Shown here one piece after another: positions 6,531 to 12,539 of a stretch of DNA of 14,929 nucleotides (its first letter is position 1; every line of letters begins with the position of its first letter). The position numbers were made by a program, and so were the translations under genes. The DNA is from Methanosarcina sp. UBA402. Its GTDB lineage: Archaea > Halobacteriota > Methanosarcinia > Methanosarcinales > Methanosarcinaceae. Location: positions 3,089-18,017 of the forward strand of contig DADO01000024.1 of the NCBI GenBank assembly GCA_002509325.1. Direction: 5' to 3'. The notes under the pieces are model-generated. The model saw nothing but the letters and a program-made list of their open reading frames with translations, did not search any database and was not told the origin of the DNA.

Positions 6531-6857
6531 ATGAATCAGCATTACTTTTCCTTAGATAATTACTATAAGTATCTCATAGGTCTCGACGGCATTATACTTA
6601 CTTTTTTAATAATAAAAAGTTATCCAGCTGTTGTTAATTTAGCAACAGAAGCTAGCTTTTTAATTATGTTAGTAGGAGCATTTTGTATCTTTATTGATAA
6701 TTGGAACCGAAAATCAATAGATTATAGATTATATGTTGAGCTATATGAAAACGAGTATCAAGCTAAATCTGACTATAAAGCTGGTAAAGTATTTATAAAC
6801 TTAGTTTTTTACGTAATCTCTATATATTTAGTATCTGGTCTATTTGGTGCGCTCTGA
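6531..6857 (+). CDS. Small AT-rich membrane protein, unknown
   Basis: A 108-residue protein I do not recognise. Three hydrophobic segments are visible, about residues 14-30 (YLIGLDGIILTFLIIK), 38-56 and 87-107. A polar, tyrosine-rich stretch (57-86, with YELYENEY-like composition) separates the second from the third. There is no cleavable signal, cysteine pair or catalytic motif. The ATG follows GGTG (6520-6523) with a seven-base spacer. Codon use is far more A/T-rich (many TTA, AAT, ATA, TAT) than the adjoining AAA and hydrolase genes, which suggests later acquisition or weak expression. It is alone, with a bulged hairpin after it. It is real by its coherent membrane pattern and ribosome site, not by homology. 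Confidence 0.65.
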   Translation: MNQHYFSLDNYYKYLIGLDGIILTFLIIKSYPAVVNLATEASFLIMLVGAFCIFIDNWNRKSIDYRLYVELYENEYQAKSDYKAGKVFINLVFYVISIYLVSGLFGAL

Positions 6858-6891
6858 CATTCGCCAGTGGGCTTTCATGAAGGTATTGATT

Positions 6892-6955
6892 ATTTAACCT
6901 GAACTCGAGGATATGGTTTAAATGAGATTTAGTTTCTTATTTTTCTATTTTTTCT
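6892..6955 (+). terminator. Possible terminator after the small membrane gene
   Basis: ATTTAACC (6892-6899) pairs with GGTTTAAAT (6915-6923) with one bulged base. The T-rich run TTTCTTATTTTTCTATTTTT follows, which fits archaeal termination. Confidence 0.4.
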
Positions 6956-6984
6956 CTAAGTGGCTTAGATTTTTGTATTAGTCA

Positions 6985-6993
6985 TATATAAAT
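6985..6993 (+). promoter_or_regulatory. TATA element of the DUF378 gene
   Basis: TATATAAAT within GTCATATATAAATAC fits the archaeal TATA consensus closely. A start about 25 bp downstream would leave a leader of nearly 60 nt that contains the GGAGTGAT ribosome site. Confidence 0.5.
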
Positions 6994-7077
6994 ACAAGGG
7001 AATCTAATTTTAATATTGGGGATTTTATATTTCTCCCTTTTATAAAATGGAGAATAAAGCAAAATGGAGTGATATCT

Positions 7078-7311
7078 ATGGCAGTGAGAAACCCAGTAGA
7101 CTTGATTGCACTTATACTTGTCATAGTGGGCGGATTAAACTGGGGGCTTGTAGGGCTCTTCAATTTTAACCTTGTAGATGCAATCTTCGGGGTAGGAAGT
7201 ACTCTTTCGAGAATTGTGTACATAATTGTCGGGCTTGCAGCGCTTTATACGATTTATTTCGCTACAAGAGCTGATACGTATCACGCTCGTGAGGCCGCGG
7301 TACATCACTAA
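7078..7311 (+). CDS. DUF378 family small membrane protein
   Basis: A 77-residue protein of the DUF378 family, whose function is unknown. Two membrane helices are visible, about residues 7-28 (VDLIALILVIVGGLNWGLVG) and 44-63 (SRIVYIIVGLAALYTIYFAT). Between them is the family motif GGLNWGLVG...F.LV...FG. The soluble tail is short and histidine-containing (YHAREAAVHH). A GTG at 7069 could start the frame, but it overlaps the ribosome site GGAGTGAT (7066-7073) that serves ATG 7078, so I place the start there. It has its own TATA box and a hairpin right after the stop, so it is monocistronic. Confidence 0.9.
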   Translation: MAVRNPVDLIALILVIVGGLNWGLVGLFNFNLVDAIFGVGSTLSRIVYIIVGLAALYTIYFATRADTYHAREAAVHH

Positions 7312-7324
7312 GAAAAAAAAGATT

Positions 7325-7340
7325 GGAAAAGCTCCTTTCC
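7325..7340 (+). terminator. Hairpin after the DUF378 gene
   Basis: GGAAAAG (7325-7331) pairs with CTTTCC (7335-7340) with one bulged A and a CTC loop, 14 bases after the stop. A second weak stem (CCAGC 7369-7373 with GCTGG 7393-7397) and T-rich DNA follow. Confidence 0.4.
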
Positions 7341-7420
7341 GGTGTTAATAGTTTGAAAAGGGCCTTAACCAGCTATATTTATTTTTCAGAAGGCTGGATA
7401 TGAAATATAAGTTTCGGTTG

Positions 7421-7489
7421 TTTTTGTTCATTTTAGATTTTTGTTCATTTTAGATTTTTGTTCATTTTAGATTTTTGTTCTTTTTAGAA
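7421..7489. repeat. 17-bp tandem repeats, four copies
   Basis: The unit TTTTTGTTCATTTTAGA recurs with a 17-bp period (G of GTTC at 7426, 7443, 7460, 7477). The first three are identical and the fourth is diverged. It lies between convergent DUF378 and bcp genes. Its T-rich plus strand could add to termination of the DUF378 transcript. Confidence 0.85.
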
Positions 7490-7544
7490 ATCTTATTCTT
7501 ACTTCTTTTATCTTTATTTTTAATCTAATTTTTCGATATACATT

Positions 7545-8027
7545 TCATTTCTCTTTCAGACTCTTCAATTCAAAAAGTATTTTTTCAGCATGCCCTGCAA
7601 CTCTAACATTATCCCATATTCTGGTAATTTCTCCTTCTGGATCTATGAGAAAGGTTGTCCTGACCGCGCTTATGATTTCTTTGCCTCTGAAGTGTTTTGG
7701 GTGCAGGACGTCGTACATCTTGTGGACAATTGCCTGATCGTCTGAGAGCAACTTTATTTTAAGCTCTTTCTTCTCGATAAATCGCTGGTGGGATTGAACA
7801 CTGTCCCTGCTAACGCCGATAACCACTGCATTTTCGGCTTCAAAATCCTTTCTTAAACAACTGAAGTTCTTTGCCTCAAGGCTGCACCCTCGTGTGTTAT
7901 CTCTTGGATAAAAGTAAAGGATTACCCATTTCCCTCTAAAGTCTTCAAGGCACATCTGATCTCCTTCCTGGTCGAGCAGGCAAAAATCAGGAGCAGATTG
8001 CCCTACTTTCAGTGAAGTTTTTACCAT
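7545..8027 (-). CDS. bcp: Peroxiredoxin, Bcp/PrxQ type
   Basis: A 160-residue thioredoxin-fold peroxidase that reduces hydrogen peroxide and organic peroxides in the cytoplasm. The active site is YFYPRDNTRGCSLEA (38-52), with P41, T45 and the peroxidatic C48; the supporting arginine is R123 in AVRTTF. The usual Bcp motif is NTPGCT, here NTRGCS, so the proline before glycine is lost. The Bcp resolving cysteine (five residues on) is a lysine, K53; C57 is the nearest other cysteine, and C16 and C26 are also present. It may thus work as a 1-Cys enzyme or use C57. The ATG follows CAGGGGAA. A TATA-like element at 8076-8087 precedes it. It is monocistronic. Confidence 0.95.
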   Translation of the reverse strand: MVKTSLKVGQSAPDFCLLDQEGDQMCLEDFRGKWVILYFYPRDNTRGCSLEAKNFSCLRKDFEAENAVVIGVSRDSVQSHQRFIEKKELKIKLLSDDQAIVHKMYDVLHPKHFRGKEIISAVRTTFLIDPEGEITRIWDNVRVAGHAEKILFELKSLKEK

Positions 8028-8075
8028 ATTTTTTCCCCTGAAGTCAATTCTGTATTATTACGGTTGCTTAAAATC

Positions 8076-8087
8076 TATTTATAAATA
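8076..8087 (-). promoter_or_regulatory. TATA element of bcp
   Basis: TATTTATAAATA is self-complementary and lies about 50-60 bp upstream of the bcp start. A start about 25 bp downstream would give a leader near 25-30 nt that still includes the AGGGGA ribosome site. Confidence 0.45.
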
Positions 8088-8105
8088 TTTATTATTTATT
8101 TAATA

Positions 8106-8178
8106 AATTGTTTGAAAATTAGTTATTTAATAATTGTTTAAGAATTAGTTACTTAATAATTATTTAAAAATTATAAAC
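8106..8178. repeat. 26-bp degenerate tandem repeats
   Basis: AATTGTTTGAAAATTAG at 8106 recurs as AATTGTTTAAGAATTAG at 8132 and AATTATTTAAAAATTAT at 8158, a 26-bp period. It fills the space between the start of bcp and the end of the next minus-strand gene. Confidence 0.75.
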
Positions 8179-8229
8179 TTATTTGTGCCATTCAAATTAT
8201 ATTTAAATATTTTGTTTTTGCCTTAAACT

Positions 8230-9393
8230 TTATCCTTTACGCTTCCAGGATAACACTGCAGCTTCAAACGCAAGAAGAGGCCCTATAAACCATCCTGCCC
8301 AGAATAAAAGCCCGGTTAACCCCAGGCAAGAGAAATAAATTCGTTCTCTTGTTGATCCTGTGCCGTAATTTTCATCTTTGATGCATAGGACAATTGCAAT
8401 AATCCCGAGTCCTATACTGACTAAAATCAGGATAAGAGTAATGAAAATTTCTGAGGAATAGGAACTTTTACTCAATGAAATCAGCATCTGGAATGTATAT
8501 GATGCTCCTGTACCCAGAAAGAAGAGGCCTGCAAGTATTCCTGAGAGGCGCGCAGGATTAAATTCAGCTACAGTTTCTCTTTTGAAGAAGATTGCCAGAA
8601 GCCCGGCTGCAAGAGTTAGCGCAAGCGGAGTAAAGATTAAAAGCAGACTCTGTCCCTCCCAGCGGTAGATTTTTATCTGATTCAGGGGTATGGATATCCA
8701 TTCTTTCAAGGTAAAAGTTTCTCTGTATCCTATAACTAATCCATAATTCCCAACTGTCCAATAATTTCCTTCTTTCATGAATTCTTTTTTCTGCAATTCT
8801 TTTTTCTGCAAATCTTTTTTCTGCAAATCTTTTTTCTGCAAATCTTTTTTCTGCAAATCTTTTTCCTGTATTGCACCTTCTCCCTTTCTCGGACTTGCTT
8901 CCCGTATCTCACCTACTGCAGCGCAATATATCCCGCTTTCCGGAGCTTTGATATCTAGCTTATCAAGGGAGTAAAAAACGCATGGGGTAAATCCTTCATA
9001 TACAGGGCTCTCAGGCAGGCTGTAGGAAAGCACTTTTGCCCCGTATCCTTCGGGCACTTCCAGGGTCTCGGGTAATTTCCCCTCATCAACAAGTCCTGGC
9101 CCAATAAAAATCAAATTCGGGATAAAACCCTCGTTTCCCTGCTCGACAGGAATAATGGGCCCAAGTACAATTCTCTCTCCTTTTTCCATTTTAAAACTAT
9201 AATACCTGAGGTCTCCGGGAGCAAGCTGCCCGTAAAGGACCCTTGACTTCGAAGGGTCTTCAATCCGGATTGCTGTCTCAGGACTTTTGCCTTCCCCTCC
9301 GAAAACCGGCACATGGGCAAGTGCAGGAACGGACAAAAGGTATATGACAATCAGCAGGATAATTCCAGAAAACCAGATAGTTCCCTGTCGCAT
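8230..9393 (-). CDS. Exported/membrane protein with five-residue repeats
   Basis: A 387-residue protein, not assigned to a named family. Residues 1-26 form a signal peptide or anchor (hydrophobic 9-24, then ALAH). Residues about 28-165 look like an extracytoplasmic beta-rich domain; YYSFKMEKGERIVLG (64-78) resembles pre-peptidase C-terminal (PPC) domains. Residues 177-204 are a charged repeat of KKDLQ, encoded by a 15-bp DNA repeat. About four membrane helices follow (roughly 248-270, 282-305, 315-338, 355-382), with a KRKG tail. I infer an outside sensor or binding domain joined to the membrane by a flexible, helical linker. No ribosome site is seen before ATG 9393; a TATA-like element at 9421-9432 would make the transcript almost leaderless. 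Confidence 0.85.
   Translation of the reverse strand: MRQGTIWFSGIILLIVIYLLSVPALAHVPVFGGEGKSPETAIRIEDPSKSRVLYGQLAPGDLRYYSFKMEKGERIVLGPIIPVEQGNEGFIPNLIFIGPGLVDEGKLPETLEVPEGYGAKVLSYSLPESPVYEGFTPCVFYSLDKLDIKAPESGIYCAAVGEIREASPRKGEGAIQEKDLQKKDLQKKDLQKKDLQKKELQKKEFMKEGNYWTVGNYGLVIGYRETFTLKEWISIPLNQIKIYRWEGQSLLLIFTPLALTLAAGLLAIFFKRETVAEFNPARLSGILAGLFFLGTGASYTFQMLISLSKSSYSSEIFITLILILVSIGLGIIAIVLCIKDENYGTGSTRERIYFSCLGLTGLLFWAGWFIGPLLAFEAAVLSWKRKG
8776..8866 (-). repeat. 15-bp coding repeat (KKDLQ), about six copies
   Basis: AATCTTTTTTCTGCA (plus-strand reading) repeats with a 15-bp period inside the gene at 8230-9393. It encodes EKDLQ, three KKDLQ, KKELQ and KKEF at residues 177-204. The unit is a multiple of three, so changes in copy number keep the reading frame. 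Confidence 0.9.
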
Positions 9394-9420
9394 AGACTAT
9401 GTTTTCTCAGATAGTATGTA

Positions 9421-9432
9421 AATATGTATAAG
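9421..9432 (-). promoter_or_regulatory. TATA-like element of the repeat-containing membrane gene
   Basis: CTTATACATATT on the minus strand is centred 34 bp upstream of the ATG at 9393, so transcription would begin only about eight bases before the start codon. This agrees with the absence of a ribosome site. Confidence 0.35.
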
Positions 9433-9488
9433 AACAAAGGATCAGACACGGAACGTGAGGTTTAATTTTTGCGTTAAGTAATTCTTGC

Positions 9489-9593
9489 TTAAGCACTTCT
9501 CACATTAAGCATTCTTTTATTAAGCATTCTTTTATTAAGCATTCTTTTATTAAGCATTCTTTCATAGGCACTTCTCTCATTAAGTTCATTCTT
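9489..9593. repeat. 15-bp tandem repeats upstream of the dimer glycosylase gene
   Basis: ATTAAGC begins at 9504, 9519, 9534 and 9549, with the unit ATTAAGCATTCTTTT exact in the middle copies. Diverged copies extend it on both sides (CTTAAGCACTTCTCAC before, ATAGGCACTTCTCTC and ATTAAGTTCATTC after). It occupies the promoter region of the gene at 9636. The minus strand can be read as LIKEC repeats, but only as antisense of that gene. Confidence 0.85.
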
Positions 9594-9635
9594 TCATTCG
9601 AAAACCCTTTCTTAAATGTGCTCGGAATTAATCCT

Positions 9636-9965
9636 ATGAGGATCTGGGATATACCTCCTGAGAGGTTATGCAGGCAGCACCTGCTTGGGGAACATCGTGA
9701 GCTGCATGCTCTATGGTCGATTATTACCAATAATAAAAAAGGCTATGCCCATCATCCCGAAACCATGCGCTGGAGGGGAAAGCTCAAAGCTCTCTATTTG
9801 AGGCATGAAGCGTTGATCGAAGAAATGACAAAACGCGGCTACAAACATCACACTCCTCTCGATCCTGCTCTTGCGACAGGAGAAGCTATTCAGGACAAGC
9901 TTGTGGATTCTTATGAGGAACAGGTCAGGCTCCTGAAAGAAAGAGGTTGTGAGTGCAGGATTTAA
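9636..9965 (+). CDS. Pyrimidine dimer DNA glycosylase (T4 endonuclease V family)
   Basis: A 109-residue enzyme of the Pyr_excise family, which cuts the glycosyl bond of UV-induced pyrimidine dimers and then nicks the abasic site. The N-terminus MRIWDIPPERLCRQHLLGEHRELHAL aligns with T4 endonuclease V: E22 in GEHREL matches the catalytic glutamate (E23), R21 matches R22, and H15 matches H16. The phage enzyme uses the amino group of Thr2 after Met removal; here Met1 aligns with that Thr, so Met1 itself would provide the amine. This fixes the start at 9636; the in-frame GTG at 9618 would bury the amine. Only a weak CGGA ribosome site is seen. AHHPETMRWRGKL and YKHHTPLDP are further conserved blocks. 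It adds to DNA repair with nreA. Confidence 0.88.
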   Translation: MRIWDIPPERLCRQHLLGEHRELHALWSIITNNKKGYAHHPETMRWRGKLKALYLRHEALIEEMTKRGYKHHTPLDPALATGEAIQDKLVDSYEEQVRLLKERGCECRI

Positions 9966-10082
9966 ACTGCCCTGTTGTTAATATTTCCCATTGAAAGGCA
10001 GTAGCCTGGCAAAATTCTCGTATCAATAGTCAATAAATAACAGTTACTCCTTATATCTAATCATTCAAGTCGGGGGCTTTGT

Positions 10083-11441
10083 ATGGACGGCTCAGGACCT
10101 TATTTCAACCCTGAAATCGAAACAATGAGCAGGGGAGAACTCGATGCCCTTATTGAGGAGCGGGTGCGATATACGGTAAAATATGCGGCAGAAAATTCTC
10201 CTTTTTACAGAAAATGGTTTGAAAAGCAGGGTGTAGACCCAGCTGAGATTAAAACCCATGAAGATCTTCTGGATCTTCCTATTATCTCGGGAAGGACTAT
10301 CCGTGAAAACCAGCCTCCTGAGGCGGGGGAATTCATGTTCAGGAGTGTGAGCTGGGAGGACGTCTTTACTGTTCATGAGACCAGTGGGACCAGTGGAACC
10401 CCAAAGAGCTTTTTCCTTACATGGGAAGACTGGGAAAGGTATTCGGAAAAATATGCCCGCATTTTCAAGTCGCAGGGATTTAGTCCTGGAGATAGAGTTG
10501 TTGTCTGTGCGTCGTATGGAATGAACGTAGGGGCAAACACCATGACCCTTGCGGCCAGGCAGCTTGGCATGAGCATTATTCCTGAGGGCAAATGCACGTT
10601 TCCCCTGCGAGTTATCGAAGTATATAGGCCTACAGGTATAGTAGGCAGCGTATTCAAGCTCCTGAACCTCGCCAGAAGGATACGGGCAGAAGGTACTGAC
10701 CCTCAGGAGTCAGGTGTAAATAAACTGGTTGTGGGAGGAGAAGCCTTTGCTGACGAGTCCAGGAATTACCTTTCCGAAATATGGGGTTGTCCTGTGTATA
10801 ACACCTATGGGAGCACGGAAGGCACGATGTGCGGGGAGTGTAATGAGATGTTCGGGCTACATGTACCTGAAGATCTTGTTCATGTTGACATTTACGATCC
10901 CCATATTGAGAATTATGTGCCTGATGGAGAATGCGGAAGAGTCATCCTGAGTACACTGCTCCCTGTTGGGGCAAAAGCAGGAACCCTTCTTTTAAACTAT
11001 GATACCGAAGACACAACTTTAGTACAGACGCGCAAACAATGCCCCTGCGGAAGAACTCACATGAAAATTATAACGCCACAGCGGGAGGCTGAAACTGTAT
11101 GGGTCGAGGGAGCCCCCTTTAACCGCGTAGACGTTGAAAGAGGCGTTTTTCAGCGTGAAAATATGAATTACCTGACAGGAGAGTATGAAGCTTTCCTTTA
11201 TGGTGGAGAGGACGAGGGGGAAACTGTGCTCAGGGTCAGCATGGAGTGCGAAACCCCGGATATGTGCGACCGGGATTTAATAGAAGAGAATTTTATCCGT
11301 GCTTTTCTCAAGTATAAGCCTCCCCTTTCCAGAGCTTATGAAGAAGGCTTTTTCAAAATCATATTTAATTTCACAAGCCCTATGGGGCTTGAGTTATACA
11401 GGATAAAGGGCAGGCCTAAAAGGCTTGTGGACAGGCGATAA
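10083..11441 (+). CDS. Coenzyme F390 synthetase-like adenylating enzyme (PaaK family)
   Basis: A 452-residue AMP-forming enzyme of the phenylacetate-CoA ligase/F390 synthetase group. F390 synthetase adds AMP or GMP to the deazaflavin F420 in methanogens, notably on exposure to oxygen. The ATP-binding A3 motif is TSGTSGTPK (100-108), A5 is NTYGSTEG (240-247), and YDTED (306-310) is A7-like. Four cysteines, C250, C253, C320 and C322 (MCGEC and CPCGR), could form the zinc site seen in PaaK relatives. The C-terminal domain is about residues 335-452. GGGGG (10072-10076) lies six bases before ATG 10083. It is alone, ending in a hairpin. Paralogues of this family are numerous in Methanosarcina, and some are aryl-CoA ligases, so the exact substrate is uncertain. 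Confidence 0.85.
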   Translation: MDGSGPYFNPEIETMSRGELDALIEERVRYTVKYAAENSPFYRKWFEKQGVDPAEIKTHEDLLDLPIISGRTIRENQPPEAGEFMFRSVSWEDVFTVHETSGTSGTPKSFFLTWEDWERYSEKYARIFKSQGFSPGDRVVVCASYGMNVGANTMTLAARQLGMSIIPEGKCTFPLRVIEVYRPTGIVGSVFKLLNLARRIRAEGTDPQESGVNKLVVGGEAFADESRNYLSEIWGCPVYNTYGSTEGTMCGECNEMFGLHVPEDLVHVDIYDPHIENYVPDGECGRVILSTLLPVGAKAGTLLLNYDTEDTTLVQTRKQCPCGRTHMKIITPQREAETVWVEGAPFNRVDVERGVFQRENMNYLTGEYEAFLYGGEDEGETVLRVSMECETPDMCDRDLIEENFIRAFLKYKPPLSRAYEEGFFKIIFNFTSPMGLELYRIKGRPKRLVDRR

Positions 11442-11458
11442 CAGCGCAACAATAGCAG

Positions 11459-11495
11459 AAGGTTTCCAGAAAATTTGTTTGTTTTCGGAAACTTT
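11459..11495 (+). terminator. Hairpin after the F390 synthetase-like gene
   Basis: AAGGTTTCC (11459-11467) pairs with GGAAACTTT (11487-11495) with one G-T pair, and GAAAA (11469-11473) with TTTTC (11482-11486) inside it. It starts 18 bases after the stop. Its stem matches that of the hairpin at 3115-3152. Confidence 0.5.
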
Positions 11496-11645
11496 ATTCA
11501 CGCTGAAAAATTGTATTTAGTATAATTTTAAAGAAGTCTCGCTAATAATAAGCTGGTTAAGGCGTTCTTTTCATTTTTCGTTATGTTTTTATATTATTTA
11601 CCTTTTATAAGCAAACCCATTTATAGATATTCGCGCGGTTTTGTG

Positions 11646-11670
11646 TGGGTTAAAAATGATACTTAACCCA
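11646..11670. repeat. 8-bp perfect inverted repeat in the nikR upstream gap
   Basis: TGGGTTAA (11646-11653) and TTAACCCA (11663-11670) are separated by nine bases. AAACCCA at 11613-11619 can pair with the same TGGGTT, so two exclusive stems are possible. TTTATAAG near 11604 could be a TATA box for an RNA starting about 11630. Confidence 0.45.
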
Positions 11671-11925
11671 AAATAATTCAGGTTTAATAAGGAAACAATA
11701 GAGAAACATCAAGCTTGAATATGATTTTCATCCACAACTATTTTTATATTTTTTATATGTGGCTTCAACATTCAGGAGCTAAATGTAAGTTACTCACTCG
11801 AAATAGCGAAGAACCTCGTTTTATTTTCTCAGTGGTAAGTGTAGTTATTCCCAAAGGTTAATATTACTGAAGAATAAATAACTGTTAATTAACTCTTTTA
11901 TATTAGTGCCCAAGTAAATAAAACA

Positions 11926-11931
11926 TATATA
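11926..11931 (+). promoter_or_regulatory. TATA element of nikR
   Basis: TATATA within AACATATATAGTG. Transcription would start near 11955, inside the repeats described next, leaving a leader of about 55 nt with GGTGAT just before the ATG. Confidence 0.5.
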
Positions 11932-11934
11932 GTG

Positions 11935-11980
11935 TTACTTACAATAAATTAAAGTAATATCTTGTAAGTAATATCTTGTA
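11935..11980 (+). promoter_or_regulatory. Candidate NikR operator: inverted and tandem repeats
   Basis: TTACTTACAA (11935-11944) and TTGTAAGTAA (11962-11971) form a perfect 10-bp inverted repeat with a 17-bp spacer, beginning four bases after the TATA element. Overlapping it, AGTAATATCTTGTA occurs twice without a gap at 11953-11966 and 11967-11980. The arm spacing is like that of E. coli NikR sites (two half-sites about 16 bp apart), though the half-site sequence differs. Its position would block transcription, so autorepression by nickel-bound NikR is a fair inference. Confidence 0.5.
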
Positions 11981-12008
11981 GGCAAGTCCAAGATTATCTG
12001 GTGATACA

Positions 12009-12431
12009 ATGGAAACAGAACTGAAGAGGATAGGAGTTTCCCTTCCCGATACCCTTCTGGGTAAATTTGATGAGATTATCGAAAAAAGAGGCTATTCTTC
12101 CCGTTCGGAAGGCATTAGGGACGCCATAAGGAATTATATTTCCTATTATGAGTGGATGGGCGACATTAAAGGTCACCGTGTCGGAACCGTTGCGGTTATT
12201 TACGACCACACAAAAAGAGGACTCTCAAATGCCCTTGCGGATATCCAGCATAGCTACTCGCATCTAATTAAATCCTCAGTACATATTCACCTTGATCATG
12301 ACAACTGCTTTGAAGTAGTTGTCCTGGATGGAGAAGGTGAAGAGATTAAGGAGTTTGCCGAAGCTATAATGTCCCTCAAAGGGGTAAAGTTCTCAAAACT
12401 TACTACTGTAGCATCAAATGATAAAATCTGA
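12009..12431 (+). CDS. nikR: Nickel-responsive regulator NikR
   Basis: A 140-residue NikR, a tetramer that binds DNA when loaded with nickel and represses nickel uptake. The N-terminal ribbon-helix-helix spans about residues 3-45 (ELKRIGVSLPDTLLGKFDEI...SRSEGIRDAIRNYI). The C-terminal ACT-like domain carries all four high-affinity nickel ligands, H81, H92, H94 and C100 (QH, HIHLDHDNC), equal to E. coli H76, H87, H89 and C95. Methanogens need nickel for F430, hydrogenases and CODH. GGTGAT (12000-12005) precedes the ATG. No nickel transporter is next to it, so targets lie elsewhere; only self-control is suggested here by the repeats upstream. Length is normal. Confidence 0.97.
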   Translation: METELKRIGVSLPDTLLGKFDEIIEKRGYSSRSEGIRDAIRNYISYYEWMGDIKGHRVGTVAVIYDHTKRGLSNALADIQHSYSHLIKSSVHIHLDHDNCFEVVVLDGEGEEIKEFAEAIMSLKGVKFSKLTTVASNDKI

Positions 12432-12432
12432 C

Positions 12433-12451
12433 CCTTCCCTGCTAGGGAAGG
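12433..12451 (+). terminator. Strong hairpin after nikR
   Basis: CCTTCCCT (12433-12440) and AGGGAAGG (12444-12451) form a perfect 8-bp stem with a GCT loop, starting one base after the nikR stop. A small second stem, GCCT-TCG-AGGC, follows at 12457-12467. No clear T-run follows, so it may protect the transcript end. Confidence 0.5.
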
Positions 12452-12539
12452 AGCTAGCCTTCGAGGCATCGAGGGAAATCAGGCTTAAAATGAGGGAAGA
12501 GTTTCAAATGAGAGAAAAGTTCCTCTCAATCTCCCCAAC

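Larger units (their letters stand above)
11442..12008. other. 567-bp non-coding region before nikR
   Basis: It holds a terminator-like hairpin (11459-11495), an 8-bp inverted repeat (11646-11670) with a competing partner at 11613-11619, and, at its right end, the nikR promoter and repeats (11926-11980). A 46-codon frame at 11721-11861 lacks a ribosome site and is not called. I find no tRNA. The space is large for one promoter, so an untranslated RNA is possible. Confidence 0.55.

Noticed and set aside
8777..8974. Plus-strand ORF with FFCKS repeats
   Set aside because: It is the antisense reading of the KKDLQ repeat in the membrane protein gene.
9500..9730. Minus-strand ORF with LIKEC repeats
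   Set aside because: It is antisense to the dimer glycosylase gene over half its length, and its repeats simply translate the non-coding 15-bp array; no ribosome site.
11721..11861. 46-codon plus-strand ORF in the nikR upstream gap
   Set aside because: No ribosome site, composition follows the AT-rich background, and no domain or membrane pattern that looks like a protein.
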